A stretch of DNA of 64,000 nt, from assembly GCA_017642695.1 (NCBI GenBank), contig JAEPQD010000001.1, forward strand, positions 2,055,701 to 2,119,700, in the 5' to 3' direction. Of this stretch, positions 1 through 7,712 are shown piece after piece. Every line of letters begins with the position of its first letter. Positions within the stretch are counted from its first letter, which is position 1. The notes beneath the pieces were generated by a model. It was not told where the DNA came from. It did no database searches and saw nothing but the letters and a program-made list of their open reading frames with translations. This DNA comes from Parvibaculum sp. (lineage in GTDB: Bacteria > Pseudomonadota > Alphaproteobacteria > Parvibaculales > Parvibaculaceae). Both the position numbers and the translations under genes were made by a program.

Positions 1-755
1 ATCCGGAACTGATGCCCGCGCTCGCCCTCGAAATAGATGACGGCATCGACCATGTGCTCGACGACGCGCGGCCCCGCGATCTGGCCTTCCTTGGTCACAT
101 GCCCGACGAGAATGATCGCCGTCCCGCTCTTCTTCGCGAAGCGCACCAGCTCCTGTGCCGAGGCGCGCACCTGCGCCACGGTCCCGGGCGCCGAGTCCAG
201 CGTGTCGGTCCACATCGTCTGGATCGAGTCGATCACGACGGCGTCCGGTGCCTTGCCGTTTTCGAGCGTGCCGATGATGTCCTTCAGGTTCGTCTCCGCG
301 CCGAGCTGCACCGGCGCTTCCGCGAGGCCGAGCCGGCGCGCGCGCATCCGCACCTGCGCGATCGCCTCTTCGCCCGAGATATAGACGACCGATTGTCCGC
401 GCGCCGCGAGTGCCGCCATCGCCTGCAAGAGCAGCGTCGACTTGCCGATCCCCGGATCGCCGCCGATCAGCAGCGCCGATCCCGGCACCAGCCCGCCGCC
501 CGTCACCCGGTCGAATTCGTTCATGCCCGTGACGAAGCGGGGCGGGTCCGCGCTCTCGCCGCTCATCGCGACGAGCTCGATCTGCCGGCCCTTGCCCTTC
601 AGCGCCTTCGCCGCGGGGCCCGCGCCCACGCCGCCCGCGGTTCCCGCTTCCTCGACGATGGTGTTCCACTCGCCGCAGCTCTCGCAGCGCCCCGCCCAGC
701 GGGGCGTCGCCGCGCCGCAGGACTGGCAGACGAAGGTGCGGGACTGACGGGCCAT
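1..755 (-). CDS. radA: DNA repair protein RadA, C-terminal part beyond left edge
   Basis: RadA is a RecA-like ATPase and branch-migration helicase acting in recombinational repair. The minus-strand reading starts at the ATG at 755 with MARQSRTFVCQSCG. It carries a four-cysteine zinc finger (CQSCG, then CESCGEW), a Walker A GGDPGIGKSTLL near residues 98-109, and a Walker B-like VVIDSIQTMW. About 251 of the usual roughly 455 residues are present; the reading frame is open at position 1, so the Lon-like C-terminal domain lies outside. It is the last gene of a minus-strand run alr-mlaE-mlaF-radA but is separated from mlaF by 101 nt containing a strong inverted repeat, so it may have its own promoter. 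Identification is firm from the zinc finger plus KaiC/RecA core. Confidence 0.96.
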   Translation of the reverse strand, partial: MARQSRTFVCQSCGAATPRWAGRCESCGEWNTIVEEAGTAGGVGAGPAAKALKGKGRQIELVAMSGESADPPRFVTGMNEFDRVTGGGLVPGSALLIGGDPGIGKSTLLLQAMAALAARGQSVVYISGEEAIAQVRMRARRLGLAEAPVQLGAETNLKDIIGTLENGKAPDAVVIDSIQTMWTDTLDSAPGTVAQVRASAQELVRFAKKSGTAIILVGHVTKEGQIAGPRVVEHMVDAVIYFEGERGHQFR

Positions 756-796
756 GGGGTCCTTTGCGGGTGATCTTTGAATTTGCCAAACAGACA

Positions 797-829
797 ATGT
801 CATCCCGGGATTTGCTCCCGGGATGACAT
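797..829. repeat. Perfect 14-bp inverted repeat, GTCATCCCGG-type
   Basis: Arms 797-810 (ATGTCATCCCGGGA) and 816-829 are exact reverse complements around a 5-nt loop. It lies between the mlaF stop and the radA start, so on the minus strand it would fold in the mRNA just after mlaF. The core TGTCATCCCGG recurs at 9301, which suggests a dispersed REP-like element. No T-run follows on the minus strand, so factor-independent termination is uncertain. Confidence 0.7.
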
Positions 830-856
830 CTGTATTTTACGCGAATGCCGTGCCTG

Positions 857-1630
857 CTAGGGCTTCAGCACTTCCATCTGGATCGGTCCTTCCGCGCGCC
901 CGTGGATGAACTGGTCGACATAATCGTTGCCGCTGTCGTCCACCTCCGCGCGCGAGCCCGCCCAGATGATCTTGCCCTTGTGGATCATCGCCACCTTGTC
1001 CGCGATCTTGCGCACGCTCGCCATGTCATGCGTGATCGACAGCGTCGTCGCGCCGAGATCCTTCACGCTGTCGACGATCAGATCGTTGATCACGTCCGCC
1101 ATGATCGGGTCGAGCCCCGTCGTCGGCTCGTCGAAGAAGATGATCTCCGGATCGGCCGCGATCGCGCGCGCAAGGCCGACGCGCTTCTGCATGCCGCCCG
1201 AAAGCTCTGCCGGGTAGAGCTCGCCCACTTCCGCCGCGAGCCCCACCTTGGCGAGCTTCTCGACGGCGATGTCCTTCGCCTGTTTGCGCTTCATCTTGCG
1301 GCCCTGGATGAGGCCGAAGGCGACATTCTCCCAGACGGGCAGGCTGTCGAACAGCGCCGCGCCCTGGAACAGCATGCCGAACTTCCTGAGAACCTTCTCG
1401 CGCTCGCCCGCATCCATCTTCAGCACGTTCTTGCCGTCGACGAAGATCTCGCCGCTGTCCGGCCGGATGATGCCGAGCACGCATTTGATCATCACCGACT
1501 TGCCGGTGCCCGAGCCGCCGATCACGACCAGCGACTCGCCCTTCGGCACGGTGAGGTTGATGCCGTCGAGCACGACCTTCTTGCCGAAGCGCTTGTGGAC
1601 GTTCCTGAGTTCGATTTTTGCGTCGCTCAT
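857..1630 (-). CDS. mlaF: ABC transporter ATP-binding protein, MlaF type
   Basis: This is the ATPase of an Mla-type system that moves phospholipid between the membranes. From MSDAKIEL (257 aa) the sequence shows Walker A GGSGTGKS (residues 38-45), the signature LSGGMQKR and Walker B IIFFDEPTTGLDP. LPVWENVAFGL and the C-terminal tail fit MlaF-like ATPases. I chose the ATG at 1630 because GAGGA sits about 6 nt upstream; a TTG at 1648 in the same frame would overlap mlaE. The permease gene mlaE ends 7 nt upstream, so the two are co-transcribed. No mlaD substrate-binding gene follows here (radA is next), so the MCE protein must be encoded elsewhere. The subfamily assignment is strong and the exact lipid substrate is inferred. 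Confidence 0.92.
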   Translation of the reverse strand: MSDAKIELRNVHKRFGKKVVLDGINLTVPKGESLVVIGGSGTGKSVMIKCVLGIIRPDSGEIFVDGKNVLKMDAGEREKVLRKFGMLFQGAALFDSLPVWENVAFGLIQGRKMKRKQAKDIAVEKLAKVGLAAEVGELYPAELSGGMQKRVGLARAIAADPEIIFFDEPTTGLDPIMADVINDLIVDSVKDLGATTLSITHDMASVRKIADKVAMIHKGKIIWAGSRAEVDDSGNDYVDQFIHGRAEGPIQMEVLKP

Positions 1631-1637
1631 CTCGTCC

Positions 1638-2411
1638 TCAATTCGCAAACAGCAGCGACGTCATGACGTAGTTCGCCGCGAGGATCAGGATCGAGGCGGT
1701 CACCACGGCGTTCGTCGTCGCGCGGCCCACGCCCTGCGCGCCGCCCTTCGAGTTGAAGCCGTGGAAGCAGCCCATGATCGCGATGATGAAACCGAAGACG
1801 CCCGCCTTGATGAGGCCGGAGATCACGTCGTCGGCGTCGAGGAAATCGACCGTGTTCTTGATATAGACGCCCGGGTTGAACTCGAGCGAGCCCGTGCCCA
1901 CCACGAAGCCGCCCATGATGCCGATGATGTCGGCGATGAAGACGAGCGCGGGCAGGGTGATGACGGCGGCGACCACGCGCGGCACCACCAGATATTTATG
2001 CGGGTTGGTCGACAGCGTCGTCAGCGCGTCGATCTGCTCGGTCACGCGCATCGTGCCGAGTTCCGCCGCGATGGCCGCCGAGACGCGCCCCGCGACCATC
2101 AGCCCGCCGAGCACGGGGCCGAGTTCGCGCGTGATGCCGAGCGCGACGATGGTCGCGACGATCGACTCCGAGTTGAACGTGTTGCCGCCGTAATAGATCT
2201 GCAGCGCCAGCGCGCCGCCGGTGAAGAAGGCGGTCAGCGCCACCACCGGCAGCGAGAAATAGCCGATCCGGAGCATCTGCTGTGCGATCAGCCGCCAGAA
2301 GAAGGGCGGCCGGAAGATATGCGTCACCGCGAGCCAGACGAAGCGCGTGAGCGCGCCGATCTCGGCGAGCGTGGAAAGCACCACCCGCCCGATAATCGCG
2401 AATACGTTCAC
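1638..2411 (-). CDS. mlaE: ABC transporter permease, MlaE type
   Basis: This inner-membrane permease partners the MlaF ATPase in retrograde phospholipid transport. The 257-aa product begins VNVFAIIGRVV at a GTG (2411) and has several hydrophobic segments. Its centre holds the family features YYGGNTFNSESIVATIV and ELGPVLGGLMVAGRVSAAIAAELG, followed by MRVTEQIDAL, which is diagnostic of MlaE. The GTG overlaps the alr stop as GTGA, indicating translational coupling with alr. An upstream in-frame extension to 2768 is antisense-like arginine/glycine-rich sequence inside alr and is not used. Confidence 0.92.
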   Translation of the reverse strand: MNVFAIIGRVVLSTLAEIGALTRFVWLAVTHIFRPPFFWRLIAQQMLRIGYFSLPVVALTAFFTGGALALQIYYGGNTFNSESIVATIVALGITRELGPVLGGLMVAGRVSAAIAAELGTMRVTEQIDALTTLSTNPHKYLVVPRVVAAVITLPALVFIADIIGIMGGFVVGTGSLEFNPGVYIKNTVDFLDADDVISGLIKAGVFGFIIAIMGCFHGFNSKGGAQGVGRATTNAVVTASILILAANYVMTSLLFAN

Positions 2412-3595
2412 GCCTTGCCCCCGCTGTCCTTCGCGCTGCCGGAAATGTATCGCCGCATGTACCGCCTGCCCAGTGCCGTCAATATCTCGTAACCGATGGT
2501 GCCGGCCCGCAGCCCCACCTCGTCCACGCTCATGTGCGGACCGATCAGTTCGGCCCAGTCGCCGCGCGAAACCGCCCCTTCGGGAAGCCCGCTCACATCC
2601 ACCATCGCCATGTCCATCGAGACGCGGCCGGCGACCGGCGCAGTGTATCCCGCAATGTAGACCTGTCCGCCCGATTCGGGGCTTTCTCCGGAAGAAAGCG
2701 CCCGGAAATAGCCGTCCGCATAGCCCGCCGCAAGCACCGCGATGCGCGCCGGCCGCTCCGCTTCCCATGTCGCCGCATAGCCGGCCGTCTCGCCGGGCGG
2801 AACGTCGCGCACCGCGAGCACCCGCGCCTGCACGGTCACGACGGGGCGGAACGGATTCGCCCGCCCGGTGAACGGGTTGCCGCCATAAAGCCCGACGCCC
2901 GGCCGCACCAGGTCGAAGCGGTAGCGCTCGCCGAGATGGATGCCGCCCGAATTGGCGAGGCTCGCCTTCGCCTCGGGAAAGCGCCGCTTCAGCACTGCCA
3001 GTATTTCATTGAAGCGCCCGAGCTGCCGCTCGTTCTGCGGATGCGCCGCCGTGTCGGAACAGGCGAGATGGCTCATCAGCAGCGCCACCTCGACGCCCTC
3101 CGCCAGTTTCCCGTCCGCCGCCAGCGCCGCCGCGTCCTCCGCGCTCATGCCGAGCCGGTTCATGCCGGTGTCGAAATGGAGCGCCGCCGGGAGCGGCGCC
3201 CCCGCCTCGCGCCATTCGGTCACTTCCGCCATCGATCCGAGGCAGGGCCGAAGCCCGTATTCGGCGTAGAGCGCGGTCGTGCCGGAAAACAGCCCGTTCA
3301 GCACATAGATGATGGCCTTGGGCAGCGCCGCCCGGAGCGCCGCCCCCTCGGTCGCATCGGCGACGAAGAAGGTCCGGCAGCCCTCCATCCAGAGCCGCTC
3401 GGCGGCCGGCACCATGCCGAGCCCATAGGCGTCCGCCTTCACCACGGCGGAAACCTCGGCCCCCCGCGCGTCCTCCTTCAGCAGGGCGTAATTCGCCGCC
3501 ACCGCGTCGAGATCGACGGTCAGCAGCGCGCCCGCCGCCTTCTCCGCGCTGTCCGCGCCGGAAAGAGGCTCGCCGGAAGAGAACTCGGGGGTCAT
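2408..3595 (-). CDS. alr: Alanine racemase
   Basis: Alanine racemase is the PLP enzyme that makes D-alanine for peptidoglycan. The 395-aa protein has the PLP-lysine motif VVKADAYGLG (K53), the substrate-site stretch LHFDTGMNRLGM, and the C-domain region with ETAGYAATWEAE carrying the expected second catalytic tyrosine, then GRVSMDMAMVDVS. The N-terminus is about 20 residues longer than in compact homologues. No convincing Shine-Dalgarno precedes the ATG at 3595, but no better in-frame start precedes LLTVDLDAV. It is the first gene of the alr-mlaE-mlaF run and is divergent from the MscS-type channel, with 185 nt between them for both promoters. In related genomes alr lies near dnaB; here about 8 kb intervenes. 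Confidence 0.95.
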   Translation of the reverse strand: MTPEFSSGEPLSGADSAEKAAGALLTVDLDAVAANYALLKEDARGAEVSAVVKADAYGLGMVPAAERLWMEGCRTFFVADATEGAALRAALPKAIIYVLNGLFSGTTALYAEYGLRPCLGSMAEVTEWREAGAPLPAALHFDTGMNRLGMSAEDAAALAADGKLAEGVEVALLMSHLACSDTAAHPQNERQLGRFNEILAVLKRRFPEAKASLANSGGIHLGERYRFDLVRPGVGLYGGNPFTGRANPFRPVVTVQARVLAVRDVPPGETAGYAATWEAERPARIAVLAAGYADGYFRALSSGESPESGGQVYIAGYTAPVAGRVSMDMAMVDVSGLPEGAVSRGDWAELIGPHMSVDEVGLRAGTIGYEILTALGRRYMRRYISGSAKDSGGKA

Positions 3596-3780
3596 GGGAG
3601 ACGTATCGGGCAGGGCTCGGCCCCTCCTGGTCGCGCGACATCTTGCTTGCGCGGATCATAGCGGATCGGCTGGCAAGCGAAAGTCGTTGTGGATTAAAGA
3701 GTTAATACCTCCCGCCCCGGTTGCCCCCGTGGCCCCGGTCGTCATAATCGGGGTTTGGCGATGCGCGAGCGGGAGGGCCC

Positions 3781-5166
3781 ATGCAGAGCGGCTGGATCGA
3801 CCTCGAGGAAGCGGCCGCGGCGGCGGAGGCCTGGGCGAACGCCCATCTCCTTTCCCCGCCGGCGGCGGTCCAGCTCGGCCTTCTTGTCCTCGCCGCTGTC
3901 GCCGCGCTGGCGGTCCGCCGCCTCCTCGTGCCCCGGCTCCAGCACTACATGGCCCAGGGCGGCGGCCGGCTCCGCCTGCGCGAGCCGCTGGCCGAGCCGC
4001 TCGCGCGGCTCCCGGTCCTCGTGCCCGTTCTCGTGGCGGCGCTCCTCGTCTGGACCGCCTATGGCCTGCGCGGGCCGCTGGGCCTTGACGGCGAGCTCCT
4101 GCGCATCGCCGCCAACCTGCTGACGGCCTGGGTCGTCATCCACCTCCTCACCAGCTTCATCCGCCAGCGCGGCTGGGCCTCCTTCATCGCCACGCTGGTC
4201 TGGCTCGTCACCGCGCTCGTCCTGCTCGGCTGGCTCGGCCCGCTCTATGCCGCGCTCGATTCCGTCGCCTTCACGGCGGGCGAGTTCCGCATCTCGCTCC
4301 TCGGCGTCATCGACAGCCTGCTGCTTTTCGGCCTCTTCCTCCTCGTCGCGAATTTCATCCTGCGTCTCGCCGATGCCCGCATGGCGCATCTCGAAGGGGT
4401 CTCGCCCGCCGCCCGCGTCCTCATCTTCAAGGTCCTGCGCATCGCGGTCATCGCCGCCGCCATCGTCGTCGCGCTCACCACCGTCGGCGTCGACCTCACC
4501 GCCATCGCCGTCTTCTCCGGCGCAGTCGGCGTCGGTGTCGGCTTCGGCCTGCAGAAGGTCGTCTCGAACCTGCTGAGCGGCATCCTTCTTCTCCTCGACC
4601 GCTCGCTGAAGCCCGGCGACGTCATCGAGGTGGGCGACGCCTATGGCTGGATCGAGAAGATGAGCGGGCGCTACGTCACGGTGGCGACGCGCGACGGCAA
4701 GGAAATCCTGATCCCCAACGAGGACATCATCACCCAGCAGGTGATCAACTGGTCCTATACCGACCGCGCCATCCGCCTGCGCATCGCGGTCGGCATTTCC
4801 TACCGCTCCAATGTCCGCAAGGCGATCGAGCTCATGACCGAGGCCGCCCTGGCGCAGCCTCGCGTCCTGTCGGACGAAACCCACAAGCCGGTGGTCCGCC
4901 TCGTGGGCTTCGGCGATTCCTCCGTCGACCTCGAACTGCGCATCTGGGTGACGGACCCCGAAAAGGGCGTCGTCAACATCGCCAGCGACATCCGCCTCGC
5001 CATCTGGGATGCCTTCCACGAAAACGGCGTCGAATTCCCGTTCCCACAGCGCGACCTCCATATCGTCTCCGCCGAAGGCCTCGAGACCCTCGCCGCGCGT
5101 TTCGCCGGAAAGCGCGAAGGCGAGGGGGAGGGCCCCGGCCCCGGTAACGGCCCCGGCAAAGGCTGA
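3781..5166 (+). CDS. MscS-family mechanosensitive ion channel
   Basis: This 461-aa protein has several N-terminal membrane helices and then the conserved MscS core. The pore-helix region is FSGAVGVGVGFGLQKVVSNLLSG, followed by the beta-domain landmarks LLDRSLKPGDVIEVGD, GRYVTVATRDGKEILIPNEDIITQ and VINWSYTDRAIRL. Channels of this family open under membrane tension and release solutes on osmotic downshift. The length exceeds E. coli MscS (286 aa), matching the larger MscS-like group with extra N-terminal helices. GGGAGG lies 5 nt before the ATG. The C-terminus ends in a low-complexity Gly/Pro/Glu tail. It stands alone on the plus strand. Confidence 0.92.
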   Translation: MQSGWIDLEEAAAAAEAWANAHLLSPPAAVQLGLLVLAAVAALAVRRLLVPRLQHYMAQGGGRLRLREPLAEPLARLPVLVPVLVAALLVWTAYGLRGPLGLDGELLRIAANLLTAWVVIHLLTSFIRQRGWASFIATLVWLVTALVLLGWLGPLYAALDSVAFTAGEFRISLLGVIDSLLLFGLFLLVANFILRLADARMAHLEGVSPAARVLIFKVLRIAVIAAAIVVALTTVGVDLTAIAVFSGAVGVGVGFGLQKVVSNLLSGILLLLDRSLKPGDVIEVGDAYGWIEKMSGRYVTVATRDGKEILIPNEDIITQQVINWSYTDRAIRLRIAVGISYRSNVRKAIELMTEAALAQPRVLSDETHKPVVRLVGFGDSSVDLELRIWVTDPEKGVVNIASDIRLAIWDAFHENGVEFPFPQRDLHIVSAEGLETLAARFAGKREGEGEGPGPGNGPGKG

Positions 5167-5285
5167 AATGTCCCGGTCTGTCACGGTTGGCGGCCGTTGG
5201 CTCTCTTGCCGCGCCGGAACGGGGCGCCCCACCAGAACTCCTTAACACTCTTCGCCGACACTCGTTGCAGGAGGAGCGTCCTGCG

Positions 5286-7400
5286 ATGGGTCCGAGACAG
5301 GGGAACTGGCGGCGGTGGGTGGTCATGGCCGCCTTGCTCGCGGTGGCGGTGGTGGCTTCGGCCCTCGGCGCGAACCCTGCTGCCGCACTTCAGGACAGGG
5401 CCGCGCGGGCGCTTGCCGGAGGAGAGAACTTTTCGCTCGCCGATGGCTGGACCGTCTATCGCGGCCAGCTCGTCGCCGAAACGCGCTTCGCCACCGGCTG
5501 CAGTCTCGATCTCCCGGGCCTTACCCCCGAGCGCATCTCGCTTCCCGACGTCTGGGGCCCCGCGCTCACGACCGACGTCTCGACCGGCCACGGCGTCGCC
5601 ACCTATTGTCTCGACCTCTCCCTCCCGCAGACCGTGCAGTTTCTTGCCCTTGCCATGGACACGACACGCTCGGTCTATGCAATCCGCACGATCTCGAAGG
5701 GCCGCTTCGGTGAGATGAAGGTTCGGCTCCTCCACCAGAACGGAGACCCCGCCCGCGCGGAACAACTCGTTGCGGTGAATCCCACAGCGCCTGTCATCGC
5801 GCTCCCGCACGATCTGCGCGAGTTCCGCCTCGTCCTCCATCTCGCCAACTACGTCCACAAGCAGGGCGGCGTCGTCGACGTGCCGGAGATCGGCTTCCTG
5901 CAGAAGATGGATTCGATGCAGCGCCGCGCCAGCGCCTTTCCGACCGCACTGACGCTGGTGCTTCTCATTGTTGCGGTCGCCGCCATTGCCGTCGGCCGCT
6001 CGGCCGGCAATTCGCGCGGTCATTTCATCTTCGCCGCGCTCTGCGCCGCCTCGGCGCTGCGTGTCTTCCTCGTCAGCAACCTCGTCTGGGACTATCTCCC
6101 CTCCTTTCCGCTGGCGCGCAAATACGACCTCGAATATTTCTCCCTCTTTCTCGTCGCGCCCGCCTATTACGCCTTCACCTGCTATCTCTTCCGCGACGGA
6201 AAGGTGATCTGGCTCGACAAGTTCATCTATGCCGTCTCCGCCGCCTTCTGCCTCTTCGCGCTTTTCGGCGCGCCCCTCTTCGCGCCCGGCACGATCACGC
6301 TGCTGCGCGAGCCGTTCCAGGCGCTGTGGGCCGTCATCATCCTCGCCGTTGGCGGCATGATCCTGCGCACGCTGCTCACCGAACGGGAAGCCCGCAAGGA
6401 TGCGCTCATCGTGCTCCTCGCCGCCACGGTCTATTTCGTCTACGAAATTCTCACCAGCATGAAGATCGTCGGCTCCTCGATGGAACTGTCGAACCTCGAC
6501 ATCCTCTTCGTCACCGCGCTGCACATCCGCGCCTTCGTGCTGAAGTTCCGCCGCGTCGAGGGCGAGCGCGACGTGCTCCACCAAAATCTTGTCGAGACGA
6601 ACGAGGCGCTGGAAGCGCGCGCCGCCGAACTGAGCCACGCGCTTGGCCTCGCCGAACAGGCCTCGCGCGCGAAGTCGGAATTCCTCGCCACGATGAGCCA
6701 CGAGCTGCGCACGCCCCTGAACGCCATCATCGGCTTTTCCGAGACCATGAAGCTCGAAATGTTCGGCCCCCTCGGTCACGGCAAATATGCCGACTACGCG
6801 AAGGACATCAACCAGTCGGGCACCCATCTTCTCGATCTCGTCAGCGACATTCTCGACATCTCGCGCGTCGAATCCGGCACCGATACGCTGAACGAGGAGA
6901 AAGTCCGTGTAGAGGCGCTCGCCCGCCAGGTGCTCGACGTGCTGCGCCTGAAAGCCGATGGTGCGAGCGTCGTCTGCCGCCTTGAGGCGCCTGCGGCGCT
7001 GCCGCCCGTCCGCGCCGACGAGCGCAAGCTCCGCCAGATCGTCACCAACCTTGTCGGCAACGCGATCAAGTTCAACAAGCCGGGCGGCACGGTCACGGTC
7101 TCGCTCGACGCCACACCGGAAGGCTACCGCATCGCCGTCGCCGACACCGGCATCGGCATCGCGGAAAAGGACATCCCGAAGGCGCTCGCGCGCTTCGGTC
7201 AACTCGAGAACCAGCTCAACCGGAAATATGAAGGTCTCGGTCTCGGCCTCGCCATCGTCCAGGCGCTCACCGCCCAGCACGATGGCCGCTTCGAGATCGA
7301 CAGCGAACCCGGCCGCGGCACCACCGTCACCGTGACGCTCCCGCCGGAGCGCTGCCTCGCCCCCGGCCCGGGCGAAGACCTCGCCTGCGCGGCGGGGTGA
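5286..7400 (+). CDS. Membrane sensor histidine kinase, 7TMR-DISM-like
   Basis: This 704-aa protein has an N-terminal signal/membrane segment, an extracytoplasmic region of about 180 residues, then seven or so hydrophobic segments (roughly residues 215-420), resembling 7TMR-DISM receptors. A coiled coil leads into a HisKA domain with SEFLATMSHELRTPLNAI (H472). HATPase motifs follow: N box NLVGNAIKFN, G1 DTGIGIAEKD and G2 GLGLGLAIV. I chose the ATG at 5286 because GGAGGAG lies about 9 nt upstream. The MscS-type gene ends 119 nt before it. No response regulator or receiver domain is adjacent, so this is an orphan kinase. The ligand is unknown. Confidence 0.88.
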   Translation: MGPRQGNWRRWVVMAALLAVAVVASALGANPAAALQDRAARALAGGENFSLADGWTVYRGQLVAETRFATGCSLDLPGLTPERISLPDVWGPALTTDVSTGHGVATYCLDLSLPQTVQFLALAMDTTRSVYAIRTISKGRFGEMKVRLLHQNGDPARAEQLVAVNPTAPVIALPHDLREFRLVLHLANYVHKQGGVVDVPEIGFLQKMDSMQRRASAFPTALTLVLLIVAVAAIAVGRSAGNSRGHFIFAALCAASALRVFLVSNLVWDYLPSFPLARKYDLEYFSLFLVAPAYYAFTCYLFRDGKVIWLDKFIYAVSAAFCLFALFGAPLFAPGTITLLREPFQALWAVIILAVGGMILRTLLTEREARKDALIVLLAATVYFVYEILTSMKIVGSSMELSNLDILFVTALHIRAFVLKFRRVEGERDVLHQNLVETNEALEARAAELSHALGLAEQASRAKSEFLATMSHELRTPLNAIIGFSETMKLEMFGPLGHGKYADYAKDINQSGTHLLDLVSDILDISRVESGTDTLNEEKVRVEALARQVLDVLRLKADGASVVCRLEAPAALPPVRADERKLRQIVTNLVGNAIKFNKPGGTVTVSLDATPEGYRIAVADTGIGIAEKDIPKALARFGQLENQLNRKYEGLGLGLAIVQALTAQHDGRFEIDSEPGRGTTVTVTLPPERCLAPGPGEDLACAAG

Positions 7401-7423
7401 GGAGTGTTTCGCGGAACGCGAAC

Positions 7424-7446
7424 AAAAAGGTCCAGTGGACCTTTTT
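7424..7446. repeat. Palindrome AAAAAGGTCCA/TGGACCTTTTT, copy 1
   Basis: Two perfect 11-nt arms (AAAAAGGTCCA and its reverse complement) surround a single central G at 7435. It lies 24 nt after the histidine-kinase stop, where its T-rich end could act as a transcription terminator. A second copy with the same core occurs at 9163-9187 after the MBL/rhodanese gene. Confidence 0.8.
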
Positions 7447-7712
7447 GAACTCCGAACGCTCGCGATTGCGCACCACCATCACCACACCCAAATTTGTCAT
7501 CCCCGTCTTTCTTCTTCGCGCCCTTCGCGCCGGAGCCTGCCCTCGGGCCGCGCGCATGCGCGGACCCGGGGGCGTGATCAATCTTCTTCTCTGCGTTCTC
7601 TGCGCCTCTGCGTGCAGAAAACCTTTCTCACGCAAACCCGCCATCCCGGCGTCACCGCGGAACGCTCTCCGCCGCCTTGCGTTTCTTCTGCACCCGTGAA
7701 GCAGGAGGTTCC
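7447..7712. other. Repeat-rich spacer before MBL/rhodanese gene
   Basis: No credible gene is seen in this 266-nt stretch. It holds CGCGATTGCGCAC near 7461, also found near 9098; a GTCATCCCC motif near 7497; a CCGCGC/GCGCGG hairpin at 7548-7563; and TTCTCTGCGCCTCTGCGT-like sequence typical of alphaproteobacterial intergenic repeats. AGGAGGT at 7703-7709 is the ribosome site of the next gene. Confidence 0.6.

Noticed and set aside
12-773. Long plus-strand reading frames over radA
   Set aside because: They are antisense to a clear RadA sequence, rich in Arg/Ala/His, and have no family features or ribosome site.
5181-7280. 699-aa minus-strand open frame opposite the histidine kinase
   Set aside because: Composition (Glu/Arg/Asp/Gly-rich) is typical of antisense frames in GC-rich genes, and the plus strand encodes a full kinase with all motifs.
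7435-7680. Plus-strand frame reading through the spacer into the MBL gene (7435-8415)
   Set aside because: It crosses a palindrome and REP-like sequence and runs out of frame through the MBL domain; the AGGAGGT before 7713 marks the true start.
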